From assembly GCA_030562195.1 (NCBI GenBank), contig JAUJPP010000006.1, positions 7,502,001 through 7,566,000 on the forward strand: a stretch of 64,000 bases of DNA, given 5' to 3'. A program made the position numbers and the translations under genes. This stretch comes from Nipponacmea schrenckii. Lineage: Eukaryota; Mollusca; Gastropoda; Lottiidae. A model generated the notes under the pieces. It saw only the letters and a list, made by a program, of their open reading frames with translations, did not search any database and was not told where the DNA came from. Shown here piece after piece: positions 24,375-35,440 of this stretch (position 1 is the stretch's first letter; every line of letters begins with the position of its first letter).

Positions 24375-24700
24375 AACTATGGTAGGGCAGAGCGGAACCT
24401 CTCGATGGCTGGTGTTACTCTTTCCAGGATCTCGTCGAAGAGCTCTGGAGGCATCCTAAGATAGTTCCGAAAGGTATTGGCATCTTCGGTGCGGAGCTCT
24501 CTTTTGAGAAATGTTGAGTAGTGGCCCAGCTGATGCCTTCCAATAACCATCGCGCACCCACATGGACATTGGCCTTCTCAACCGCTTTCTGTGTCTTCTT
24601 TCTGCGTCCTGCACTCTGGCCTTCCCATTCTGCAACTGCTGCTGACCTTCTTCTTGCTGACGCAAAGACTGAATGTATGCACTCAAACATGCAAACACAA
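24375..24700 (-). pseudogene. Harbinger nuclease, N-terminal fragment (broken)
   Basis: On the - strand this reads an Arg-rich stretch ('RRHRKRLRRPMSMWVRDGYW', frame of 24698) and, after a frameshift, 'LLNISQKRAP' / 'RMPPELFDEILERVTP' type sequence down to about 24375. That is the conserved start of PIF/Harbinger nucleases (basic stretch, W-V-R, then RM...FDEIL..V.P). The same region, less damaged, is seen in the element at 62931. The catalytic DDE part is missing, as the similarity stops near 24375. Confidence 0.65.
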
Positions 24701-24779
24701 AGTTTTCTTCATCTTGGACATGATGTTGTCTCGTCGAAGTCTCAGGATACGATAATTGCTATTTCTTTTTAGACCGTAG

Positions 24780-25175
24780 GCTCAAACGTGCTCCAAAGCT
24801 GCCCGGTGTCCACGTTTCATCTGTGGAAAGCCCTGACAGAACTTGAAAAACGTGCCAGACCTTGCTCAGTACGCGAGAAGCGTGCGGGACCCCATTGGAA
24901 CGTGACAGGCCGAGGAGGGACGTACTGACATCCGTTGTAGACCGCGGCTCGAACCGTAGTGCGCCTTTGAGTCTCCGGGACTAAGCAGCCCTTGTCCCTC
25001 CACGACCCGTCACGGATACCGTGATACACCGTGAGAAAACTTAGCAAGACCTAACAAAACTTGAGTACGGAGAAAAAATGGCCTAAATTCCACGGCGTCC
25101 TACGTTTCAGGCAAACGGGACTGCCGTGGCCACCGGGAACATAAAGTTGTAGCTGTCAGTGACTTTTAGACATCT
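24780..25175. repeat. GC-richer spacer with repeated 'cgtgac/gtcacg' motifs inside the Harbinger relic
   Basis: Many variants of 'aacgtgccag', 'cgtgcggga', 'cgtgacagg' occur here, and similar 'cacgtc/gtcacg' words occur at 25610-25820. This resembles subterminal repeats of Harbinger elements, as seen also at 62580-62930. No exact terminal inverted repeat was found for this copy. Confidence 0.4.
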
Positions 25176-25177
25176 GG

Positions 25178-25548
25178 CTAATGGGGACAATTATTCGTCA
25201 CTGTCCTATGCGTTCCGGTGCAGTAAAGCATCCATCTGCCATATGATACCAGAAGTGTGCAAGGCCATCGTAGAGTACAGCGTGTGATTCTGTTGGAGTA
25301 AGTCAATGATGAGCTCCCTCTCATCCTGCGTAAAGTTGGTAACGACCCTTGGAGCTGCCCTCTTCCTAGCAGGTGCGTCTTCTTCATTCTCATCAGCCCC
25401 AGGTTCAGGTTCTATTTCAGGGACCGGGTTTGCAGTAGCAGCAAGCCCCTGTTCATCTGGCGGCGGTGAAGGGCAAAGATCTCCTGTTCCTCTACTTATA
25501 TTGGTGATGCAGGGCGGGGCGAGGGCTTTGTACGTCTTGTTGTATTAA
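25178..25548 (-). pseudogene. Harbinger MADF/Myb-like DNA-binding protein, fragment
   Basis: The - strand frame contains a Pro/Glu-rich acidic lead ('PEIEPEPGADENEEDAPARK') followed by 'NFTQDERELIIDLLQQ', the start of the MADF/Myb-SANT-like domain that Harbinger elements encode as their second protein and that recruits the nuclease to the element ends. The domain breaks off within about 40 residues. Located 5' of the nuclease fragment at 24700 on the same strand, so the two are probably one relic. Confidence 0.5.
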
Positions 25549-25559
25549 ATTGTCGTCGA

Positions 25560-28023
25560 TTGCTCACTCAAATGAAGCACCACTGCTGGGCCTGTCTGTA
25601 TATACCCCTTCCCAGACCGCACACGCCGTGTCAGACCACAGTAGCATGCAACGCACCGTGACTGCCGTGGCAAATTTTTTGTCAGTTTAAAAATCTGAAA
25701 CGGCATCCACGTCAATCACGGTCTGTCACGTTTGCCTATCCCGTCTCCCAGCGTTGTCTCACGTCCATCCCGTTTTGTCCACAATTGCCTAAAACGTGCT
25801 TGCCGTTGTCGCCGGCAACATATTTAACGTAGCATTAACGAGTGAGCTGGGGTTGATTCCTATTATGATTGGCTCTACATTGTAGAGACAATGCACATAA
25901 ATTACAAAGAGTCTATGGCTGTTAAAACTGAAATATTTTCACAAGCATTACCTTCATGGTAATGTGTTGATACAAAGTATCATGTAAACAATCTAGCCAT
26001 GCATACCTTAAGACATGTGTTCCCCCTCTCAGTTGTATTCAATGTCCATTTGTCTGCTCCACTTTGTCAAAGGGTATCTTAACATGGTTGAGCGAACCAC
26101 GAAAATGGACAGTTGCCTCATCTGTTAACATTGTCAAGTCCAGTCAGAAGACCTTTACGCTACCCAATTAAAGCCATACTTCATATGCCAAGAATTTTGT
26201 AGAACATTAATACTGTCAATTAAAACTTGTAAATAAAAGGATCCATAGATGCTTATCATTATTATATGATAGTTTATAAATTATAAATGAAGCAGTCTTG
26301 TTAATAACTACTTCAACACATAACATTAAATACGCTTGACAACATTTCTCTGGGTTATTGTTATTATTGAAAACAAACTATAGTTATTGAGAAGTAAGGT
26401 TTTATGATTAAGGAGTGGGCTTCGTTTACCCCAATAGTGATGCTATCATATCATTTGTTATCATAAGAGATTTTTTTGGGGGGGGGGGGGGGGGGTGGGG
26501 TCTTTGCTAGCTCAAACTAAAATTGATAAATATATCTGTTCTGACCGAAGATCTTGAAATGGGCCGGAATCAAAAATGAATATCTAACATGAAATTTTTG
26601 GTTACCCGAAAGAGACTTGTTACATAATGTCGATAAATTATATTAGAAGCTGTAGACCTTATTTATAAACCTTTGGCTTTCTTTTTCAATTCCTTTGTAA
26701 CAATATTCATCGAATGGAGTTAAAAAAAATTGAAAAATGATAAATTACAAACTTTTCAACTCAGGCGCCAATTACAGGATCGATCTTAAATCGACAGGAT
26801 ATAGAGAAAAGGACACAACAAAGAAAAAATATCTCATCAGAAATTTTGAATCATATCCGGTTTGTGCGTCAGGGCTTCCGGCTTCTCAAAATCACCTTGG
26901 GCGACCCTGCTTCTGGTGTAATTCTGGTGTAAACAGAACAGATTATCGAAAATAAATAATTTGAATCATCTTAGAAGACTAAATTAAGTCACGCCGTTTC
27001 ACAAGAGTGGCGCATGTTAGTAAAGTTCCGTTAAATTTTATCCAGAAAGTCGATTTTAAATCTTAAATTAATTGTTTTATTCCCGTTTGAATTTTTTATC
27101 CTTGACCTCATTGACTTCCGGTTTTATAGGCAACCCGGAATTGATATATTGACTTCCGGTTTTATAGGCACCCCGGAAATGATATTTATGACAACTTTGG
27201 ACGTCTGTATCACATTCTCTAACATACACAAAAGGTTGAAACAAATTATCAATGCTCATTTGGTTCTCTTTTACTGATTTATGACAATAATTCAAAATCA
27301 TAGTTTTTTAAATTTTGGTTTTATTTTTCGAATGAGGATCTATATGGATTTCATAATCAAAACGGATTTAATTTGGCAAAATTTAACAAAAAATGCTAAT
27401 TTTCCTGCTAAAATATGAGACATTTGGAGTTAAGATGATTAACAGGTGTTAAAAGATGATACCCCCATTTATAGCCGTGAATTTGCAAGTTATAAAACCG
27501 TTTGAATTTTTTCTTATTCTAATTAGAACTATGCTAGTGTTTTTATAAAGGAGCAACCCTATACAAATGTTAACAGACGATACAAATTAATTACAATACA
27601 CATTTTATCCAGTCTGACTAATAGTATTTTTCTTTCTACTTTTTTCACAATCTTGTTTATGCCTATTATTTTATATATTGATTTATAGACGTGAATGTAC
27701 ACATTATAATTCTGTTTTTAGAGTCAATTAGAAGTCGCACAATATTCCGCATCAATATCTAAATCACCTATTTTCCATTATGCATATCACGGAAAGTAAA
27801 TGTGGACAACTAAAAAAGGCATAGTTAGAAATTTGATTTCAAGCACATTGCAATGAGATCAAACTAGACGATGTTTGAGTCATAATATTGTAAACTACAA
27901 AGAAAGGGCCTGTGATATGGGCTATTAGGCAAACTGGCGAATACCAAGCGAAGTGCTGTACTCATCTCTAGTTATGTCTTTGATACCAGATTAAAACTGA
28001 AACGAGATTCAACATATCCAGTC
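25560..28023. other. Intergenic stretch upstream of K2P gene 2, no recognised gene
   Basis: Contains Harbinger-like subterminal words to about 25820, a G18 run at 26478-26495, and a 37-bp direct duplication at 27111-27178 ('ttgacttccggttttatagg'). Otherwise AT-rich and featureless. The K2P gene 2 promoter must lie here or be supplied by an unseen 5' exon. Confidence 0.4.
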
Positions 28024-29193
28024 ATGGAAGGTCAGGCTAAATCTGATACCGAAAAAAATTCAAGAAGAAGATCTAGTTTAGGAACTATTTTAAAGTATTT
28101 CAAGATAATATACGGACTTGTAAATTCTGTTATTGGATTGTTGCTCATTTTAACACTTTATTCTGTTATTGGGGCTTATATTTTCTTGGTTATTGAATCT
28201 CATAATGAACAGGTTCAGAAGGACGATATTAACTTCAAAAGACAAGATTTGATAATGGTTTTAAGAAATGTAACATTTTTTGAAAATACGACTGACATTG
28301 AAGATCAGCTAAATAAATTACTTATTAACTATGAAACAAACGTGGTTAGTGCGTATAGAAATGGAATGACTGCTTCATCAACTGGTATCAAGTGGCATTT
28401 TCAGTCTGCCGTATTTTTTTGTTTAACAGTATATACCACTATAGGTAAGTATATCTTTAACATTAATATGCAAGGGAAATTTCTTATTAATCCAGTTTTT
28501 GCGCAATTATAATTGTTTATAAATTTATGTTCATGTCACTTGCGATAGTCCACATTTAGGCTAAATAATGAACTATAATACATTCTTATTGAATTACAGG
28601 AGTTTTCTTTTACTTATTACTTGATAAGTGAAAACTCTATTTCAGGTTATGGAAACATTGTTCCTGTTACATCACTTGGTAGAGCTGTCACATTTGTCTA
28701 TGCTTTGATTGGAATACCACTTGCATTGGTTGTGTTAGCTAAACTTGGAAGATTTTTTACTTGGTGTATAAAATTTATGTTCGCATTGGTCGGCCAAATA
28801 TTTAGAAAGACTTGCGGAAAATGTAATAAGGTGGAAGACACTGGGGGTATTGAAATACAGGACGTGCCAAATGGAACCGAAATAAGAAATGGTGTTAAAA
28901 TATATTTCGGATATGAAGTCGACACAGAATTTAATCTGAATCTTTTCTGGGCATCAGTGGTTTCATTAGCTTATATATTTCTCGGTGCAGCAATGTATTC
29001 GCACTTAGAGAACTGGGCTTATCTCGAGGCAGCATATTTTATATTTATATCAATAAGTACAATTGGCTTCGGTGATATTGTTAATACAAACGGAGATTAT
29101 TTTGTTCTTCACGCAATATACATATTCTTTGGTCTTTCGTTAATATCAATGTGCATTAATGTTGCGATTGATCTGTTTACAAAAAAAAATTGA
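28024..29193 (+). CDS. Two-pore-domain (K2P) potassium channel, gene 2
   Basis: Exons 28024-28444 and 28646-29193, joined by a phase-1 GT-AG intron that splits the first glycine codon of GYG; 969 nt, 322 residues. The start is the first ATG of the frame; an extra 5' exon cannot be excluded because 'catatccag' ending at 28021 could be an acceptor. Order: basic N-terminus (RRRSS), M1 about 34-55, cap with NVT and NTT sites and no cysteine, pore 1 TTIGYG (138-143), M2, loop 'PNGTEIRNGVKIYFGYE' (215-231), M3, pore 2 TIGFGD (279-284), M4 ending about 317. It ends only five residues after M4 because an A9 run at about 29180 puts TGA in frame. A frame two bases different would continue as a basic C-tail similar to the start of the gene 1 tail, so a homopolymer error or a real truncation is possible. 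Confidence 0.9.
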
Positions 29194-29349
29194 ACAAAGC
29201 GAAAATCTGTAGGAGGAAAGAGGAAAAAACGTTACGAAGTAAAACGATTGCAACACACATGTGATAGGTATAGGCATACTCAGATAATAATAAGGTTACT
29301 GGAAATGAAAGCTTGCTGAAAGTATCATCATGATAAAAAAAAATATATA

Positions 29350-29355
29350 AATAAA
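29350..29355 (+). promoter_or_regulatory. Possible polyadenylation signal of K2P gene 2
   Basis: AATAAA about 155 bases after the stop codon, in AT-rich sequence where chance matches are common. Confidence 0.3.
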
Positions 29356-30640
29356 CATCAGGTAGGCTACGTACATTACATTTTTAATTCTATTATAAAA
29401 AAAAATTGGTACATTATTTCTGAAAATGTTATTAAAATATGGTATTTAGAAATTTACTTTTATATGCACCTACCCTTTTTTGACTTAAATTGTTGGTAGC
29501 TATTTTATGACGGTGGACATTAACCACTCCTATTACCAGAAAACAGTGTTCTGAATAACTATAGATATTATAACTTACCTGAGATAAGGATTTAAATTTC
29601 ATCCCGTTACATTTTTAGCTTAATATATTTCCCTTATCGTGACCCTTGTATTGGCACGACAGGCGATACCAAGTTCTAAATCTATGAAATATTCAGATAG
29701 ACTATTTTTCTATGGAGTAAGCGTTTCTGGTAAGATCAAAAATTTCAAATCTGCAAAACATATTACCTGAGTGTACAACAAAGAAACAATAATTTTCTTA
29801 CATAAAAGTTGTTATTGTTATATACATTTCCTTATACGCCAAATTTAGCCTATACATCTTAGTTATGAGAATTGTACTTGTTAGTAAATCTAAGATCTTA
29901 AAAATGTGAGCTACAACATAGTAATTTCATCCAGAGTTGAAAGGGTTGAAAAATAGTGTAAAAAGTTCAAGGCGTGGCTCAGTCGACGTGTGGTGGTCTG
30001 GTACACTTGATTAAATTATATTTCCTCAATAGGTCTATACTATTCAGCTACAAATAGATAAGAAGATTATTATACATGCACGTGTTGTATATATGCTTGA
30101 TTTTCTGTCTCATCAAAATACATTCGAATCAAGTGCTTCCACATGGATTTGGGTTTGGGCATTTGCAACATAACAATTACTGTGATCAATCTCCTCCATT
30201 TAATTTGAACAGTGAACATTTTCATCAGTGAACTGTGGGAATTTGAAATAAGCGGGGATAGTTCGAACATTGGGAAGATATGGACACTCCCCCTGTCGTA
30301 TCATGTAATTGTGTGAAATTCATTTATTTGGTTAATAATGTGAGTATCATGTCACCTGCTCTTGATTTTTTTATATGGTGAACTTGTCGAAATGAAAATG
30401 TTCTCAGGTCAAGGTTTTTGATTTCTAGTAGTTGAATGTTTCCGACTCATAAACCCCCAAATAAACGTGATAGATTCAGTTTTTCGGAAAGACTAGTAAT
30501 AGCAATGCCACCGTTATACATCATATTGTTACGGCAGCCATCGTCCGGGAGGTCGACAAGAGCTATGATTTTAAAAACGTATTTTAAAAAAATTTTGTAG
30601 TTGGTCCGCAAATTTTTTAGTAGTGGACGATTTAATGGGA
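29356..30640. other. AT-rich intergenic, no recognised feature
   Basis: No domain, tandem repeat or RNA gene is visible. A 'ggcgtggctcagtcgacgtg' at 29971 resembles a tRNA box A, but no box B follows. Confidence 0.4.
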
Positions 30641-30989
30641 GAGGATATGGATACGTTAGAACAATGGTTTACGAAAAAGAGTCAGCATAGAAAAACGAGT
30701 ATCGTTTACATCGTGCAAAACAACGCACTATTAGTCTTTTAACGCCCGTTATCTAGTCTTGATGAAAAACCCTCGGGATGCTTCCCAGTTGGGTGTTTTG
30801 TCAGGTCAAATGAATCCCGGTCGTGCCCAGTTCATGCAAGAGGCGTATACCGACGCTACATTGAATCCCCGAAGTTATTTGCTGGTCGATTTAAAACCGG
30901 ACACACCTGAAGAGTTGAGATTACGTATCCCCGGGGTACGTCTACGTCCGAAAAGTTTAAAGAAAAAAGTAGGACCTCAGCGACTATAA
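30641..30989 (+). pseudogene. Polinton/adintovirus-like packaging ATPase, C-terminal remnant
   Basis: Two frames are seen. 30641 to a stop near 30742 contains 'DTLEQWFTKKSQHRKTS'. A shifted frame, 30759-30989, contains 'MKNPRDASQLGVLSGQM' and 'SYLLVDLKPDTPEELRLR'. These are hallmark C-terminal motifs of the FtsK/HerA-type (A32-like) DNA-packaging ATPase of Polinton/Maverick elements and adintoviruses: the 'KNPRD' block and the 'P..YL..DL...TP...R.R' block. Between the frames part of the domain is missing and the frame changes, so it is inactive. The Walker A and B region lies outside what remains. Confidence 0.72.
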
Positions 30990-31028
30990 AAGGAAGAGCT
31001 CTTTTGCAGTTTACGTCATTCGAGATCA

Positions 31029-31290
31029 TGGCACCTCGCAAAAGCATCGAATGCGTGTCTAAACAGTGTCGGGCTATTCTTAACGGTAAAAATCTATTAC
31101 GTCCTCAACAACGCAGACTTTTGAATCCGTACAAAAGAGCCCTGAGAACTTTAGCCGGCCCCCGAACCTCCGTTAAGTCTAAAAGAAAAGGTATTGAATG
31201 AAAAAGGTGGCTTTCTGGTTATTTTGCTGGCTTCTTTGGCCTCTGAATTCCTAGGTCCACTTATAGGTACCCTTAAAGGTTGAAGAGTAT
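31029..31290 (+). pseudogene. Polinton-type small basic virion protein, remnant
   Basis: A 57-residue frame (31029-31201) begins 'MAPRKSIECVSKQCRAIL' and runs 'QQRRLLNPYKRALRTL' and 'TSVKSKRKG' before a stop. A Gly/Leu-rich hydrophobic stretch follows in a shifted frame (about 31201-31270). A basic segment followed by 'GGF' and a hydrophobic segment is the plan of the adenovirus pX-like/minor capsid-type protein found directly after the ATPase in Polintons. Order and spacing with the ATPase remnant support the call. A 'atgagtccaacgcg' start at about 31316 may be the next gene, cut after about 15 codons. Confidence 0.55.
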
Positions 31291-31451
31291 ATAAAGGCCG
31301 ATTCTAGCCTCAGTCATGAGTCCAACGCGTACATTGGAAGATTTCATGAAGTTGGCGTAATCATATTTTGTCCGACGAGAAAGTGGTCGATTAAATGTTT
31401 GTACGAGTGTATCGCCAATTTAATTAGCGGTACGTTACCATTAATCACCGC

Positions 31452-31590
31452 GGTGGTTCTTGACTTTAAAACTGCATTTTTGAGAGTTTTACTGAAACAT
31501 CAGATAAATTCTTATCATAAATTGAAGAAGGCAATACCTTAACCCTATTCATTAGACCTACCCCAACCTAGTAGGAATTTCAAACATAAT
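31452..31590 (+). repeat. 140-bp dispersed repeat, copy A
   Basis: Starts 'ggtggttcttgactttaaaa', ends 'ctagtaggaatttcaaacat'. Copy B is 34429-34573, about 93% alike by eye in the same orientation. Confidence 0.85.
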
Positions 31591-31829
31591 ATGTTTGATT
31601 CCAAAGGCAAAATACTAACTTATATAGATTTCTGTAATAAATTCAACCTTAAACCTTTGTAATATTTGTCTTTCAAATTCAGAAACCCAAGAAATCTCGA
31701 ATTTGTTTTTTGAGTGCTTTGTTTAAAAAATAACGGAAGGGATTTGGAAAGAAACCAATGTTTATCTCCGTATAGATTCGAGACTTGTGGGCTTGAGCAA
31801 CAACGCGTATTTCAAACAATAATCCCTAC

Positions 31830-32260
31830 TGAATATTTTCAATTTTTCTGATTTTCAATAGGGTTCATCCTTGGGTGATATCGACACTCAATCAAAGTTA
31901 CGTCAAAATCTACCAAGCGTTGTGCCTTCTAGAGTGTTCACAAGCAATTGTGGACGGACGGACCAAATTATATGTGTAAAGAAACAATTATAAACGAATA
32001 ATGTATTATTGTTTATTTCATTATGACAAAATAAAGATTATTAAATATTTGGTTTGATTTTCATTACGGTTCTTCTTTGAGTGATGTCAAAAACTCACAT
32101 GAGTTTCATCAAAATCCAACAAGAAACCAGCTCTCTATTGTGTCCACATTTTCAAGAACAAGGGCAATATCTCATATTAAATATTTTTGGATTGGTCTGA
32201 TTTTCAATCAGGCTCATCCTTGTGAAATTACAAAGACTCACGTCAAGTTTCGTTAAATTA
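31830..32260 (-). repeat. Reverse-oriented array of the 6371-type repeat
   Basis: Read in reverse complement, units carry 'tgtggacacaatagagag', 'ggattttgatgaaac' and 'gatgagcctgattgaaaat', about 150 bp each, three imperfect units. It abuts the 3' end of the NXPE gene. Confidence 0.6.
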
Positions 32261-32281
32261 AATCAAGATAGATTTTGTATT

Positions 32282-34448
32282 TTATATACAAACGTAACCA
32301 AACAATAATCTCAAATTTTCCCAAACCACCTTAGACACTGGGTGAATAGGTCCATTTTCAATAGCAGTATTCATGTCCCAGTAATTTAAAAATATAACCG
32401 AATCTTTAAACTCCCCAAACTCTCTCTGTAGAACATCAATAAAAATTTTACCTTGGAAGTCATTTAAACACGATGGACACATTGTATGATAAAAAACATG
32501 AGGCGATTTTATAGCAATTTTTATGTCTTTGTTCCGCTTTAAAGCGTTTCTGATTGCTGTTTTTAACGACCGTATATGGTTTATATATAGGGTGTAATGT
32601 TGTCTGACGAAATGACAAAAATAATGTAAAACAAAGATCACTTTTCCAGCCGACGGTAATTCATTGAGAGATGTCACTGCGGATTTCAGGTTCATCCTAC
32701 CATTGGCTTGTTTGTGTCCGTTTGGAAATGGAAAAATGTGCGGGGCCCATATCAGGGTAAAATTCATAGGTTTAGATTTACAGACAGAATACTCATACCA
32801 TTTAGGTTTGGCCCATTCTTCTGTAGATTGGGTACAATTAGTTAAATTTAGCATTGCTTTGTACCATTGCCTTGTGGTGGAATCACCGTAGATAATCAAT
32901 GTTGTATTTTCCACACATGACAAAATGGAAGCCTTGTGTATATTGTTTTTACATTTTAGTTGTTTCCATTCATTATGTTGAAAATATCCAGTTGGCATTC
33001 TAGTGTTCCAGGTATCCCTTACTGGAAGGGTACTACAATGAATTCGCGGTTCTTCCAATAGGCCTGAATATAGAAATTTACAAAATAACAATAAGGGATC
33101 AGGACACAGTGACCATTATAGATATTATTACCATGATCTGTAGGAGTTCTTTAGAATGGAATCATAGAAATATGCGTCATAATATTACCATGTGTCTGTG
33201 CAGATTTTCGGACGAGAGGAAGTTGTGCTATAATGTACAAAAACTAAATTAACTTACCACCATGAACATTGATTTTTACTGATTGAAGAACAGTTTTAGT
33301 GCTATTTCTGAAAAAACGAATGTGCGTAAATATATATTGTTTTCAGAAGAAAAAAAATAAAAAAGCGGTACTAAATCACCGAATCCATTACAATCTAAAC
33401 ATAACTTCCGATTATTTTACTATATTTGCTTCACGATTTTAGTATCATGGCAGCTCATGAAGTGCATTGTTACATTAAGTGATAAGATGAAAATTAAAAG
33501 CTATATACCTATTAAATGTGATGAACTCCGCAGTGGTGACCGGTATCTGAGTATAATCAAAGTCATTTGCCAATTTAAAATCATCACAAGTAAGTAAAGG
33601 ATTGAGTGGTCGGCCACAAAACCAGGGATAATTATCATTGACAACAGTTAAATTACACACTGATGTATATCCTGGTATGGTAGAATACATAGAACATAAT
33701 ACATATTCCTGTAACTTTCCCTTTAGAAATATTCCATAATAATAGAATAGAGTTTTATATTGACGTCGCCATCTCAACATAGATGCGATTGATTCCCTAG
33801 TATAAGGTATAGCTGTGTGTATGGTGGAATGTCCCTTCCACAAAGCTTTAAATGTGGCAATATAAGACCCATTTTTTAAATCTGTAACATCACCGCTTGC
33901 CTTATAAATACCATTTGTTGATTTCATCCAAACACGTACATCGTCACCGCCAATTAATCTCCGTCTACCTATTCCATCAATTAGATTTATTGTAACTCTA
34001 ATGACATCACCAACTTTAAATAGTTTCGAAGGTTGTTCTAAAACTACTTGGGATTTTGTTGCACTAGCCGAATTCAAAATATCTACAAATTCCTCATCAT
34101 ATATTGTTTCTTTTTCAATGGATAACATTTCACTTTTAGGCGGAAAAGTTTTGTCGTTTATGGCACCAGACGGCAGAAGAACGATTTCTTTCGGAAAACA
34201 TGCACACAGTGGCGTTTGGCACTGGTTAACACCTATTAGGTTCTGATGCATAGGGCCTATACATTGTTGTCGCATTCCATGTGCAACACATCGCATTGGC
34301 TTCAAGGATAAGTATATAGTCGGTATTTTTGTAGTAATGGCCCAACCAGGTGCAGCCTTTACGGCCAGTAATTTAGCAGTTGATCTTTCATTTAGCACAA
34401 AGTGTTCCTTAACATCATATCCAGAAAGGGTGGTTCTTGACTTTAAAA
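32282..34448 (-). CDS. NXPE-family protein (neurexophilin and PC-esterase domain)
   Basis: Two - strand exons. The 5' exon, about 34448 to about 33509, holds the filamin-like N-domain ('QPSKLFKVGDVIRVTI', 'GGDDVRVWMKS', 'DLKNGSYIATFKALWKGHS') and 'YPWFCGRPLNP'. The 3' exon, 33063-32282, holds the NXPE C-terminal esterase-like region: 'EEPRIHCSTLPVRDTW', 'LIIYGDSTTRQWY' (the GDS block with the Ser position) and 'GPIHPVSKVVW' near the end, ending YVCI. Vertebrate NXPE proteins are secreted or type II Golgi-lumen glycoproteins with a GDSL/SGNH-like fold; function is poorly known. The 5' exon frame is open up to a splice-acceptor-like TGCAG at 34449-34453, so at least one upstream exon (signal or anchor) is missing from view. 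Donor phase (2 at 33509) and acceptor phase (1 at 33063) disagree, so a small exon may hide in the 33064-33508 gap or the gene is decaying. Confidence 0.78.
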
Positions 34449-34573
34449 CTGCATTTTTGAGAGTTTTACTGAAACATCAGATACATTCTTATCATAAATT
34501 GAAGAAGGCAATACCTTAACCCTCTACATTAGACCTACCCTAACAAGAACCTAGTAGGAATTTCAAACATAAT
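34429..34573 (+). repeat. 140-bp dispersed repeat, copy B, at the NXPE exon edge
   Basis: Same element as 31452-31590. Its left 20 bases overlap the upstream edge of the NXPE 5' exon, and its reverse complement supplies the acceptor-like 'aaaaatgcag'. Confidence 0.8.
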
Positions 34574-35440
34574 TATATACAATATGTTCTTTTGTTTAAT
34601 ATGAGCACCTCATTCCGATCGTTATGTTTGTGAATGAGCGTATCCTGTTTCAAGGAGCGAAAAGAGGTTGTTTGAATATTTATGTGTTTTTGGGACACAA
34701 TTTGAACCATTCAAATTTCAAACGGTTCCTGTAACTAAAACCTAGGGTTTGATCACTAATCGAGAAAGCCTTGTGTGATGCAAAAAATATTATATTGCGA
34801 TTGGTGACGTCATCATACACTTTACAATTCCTTTGACTTTAAAATAAAAAATGAAAATGCAAATTATTTACATTACCTTACAACTCTGGGTCGTTGAGAT
34901 AGGAGGTATGGCCACACAAAATAAGTCAATGCCATCAGGGATGATGAAAATATAATGAGGCTCAACTTCTTCATATTTACTATAAAAATAAACCAACTCA
35001 TAATTACAATAAGCAGAAGATTATATATTGACTAAAACTCATGGACTCATTTTCACAAATTTGAGATCGTTCATGGGTCCATGAGAGATCTATCTTCCTT
35101 TTATTGATGCACATGACTGAGGACATACCACATACCGTGGTCTTTGTTAACAATAATTTATGATATATTCAATAAATATATTCAATACGCGTATATATAT
35201 GAAAAAAATCAAAAGTTTGTACTCAACCTATCTCGAAGGACTGAATGCTTGAATGCAAATCAAATATTTGTTTAGGTTTGGGTTTCGACAACTTTAGCTT
35301 CCGGCAGCGAGAACATATTGGTCCACCAGCTGTTTCGGTTTAATCTAAGGATTAGCTCAAATGGGAAAGAGATCATACAGATCAAATTTATACCATAAAA
35401 GAAATTTATACCTTTAATTCTAATAATACTATAACAGTTG
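34574..35440. other. Upstream of the NXPE exon, no recognised gene
   Basis: AT-rich. A short - strand open stretch at 34975-34870 gives no known domain. No exon of NXPE could be placed here with confidence. Confidence 0.35.

Noticed and set aside
24521..24772. + strand 83-codon frame
   Set aside because: Shadow of the Harbinger nuclease relic on the opposite strand.
26478..26495. G18 run as a regulatory G-quadruplex
   Set aside because: A single homopolymer without flanking G-tracts or a nearby gene start; length is likely unreliable in the assembly.
29965..30000. tRNA or SINE head ('gcgtggctcagtcgacgtg')
   Set aside because: Box A-like only; no box B or acceptor-stem pairing follows.
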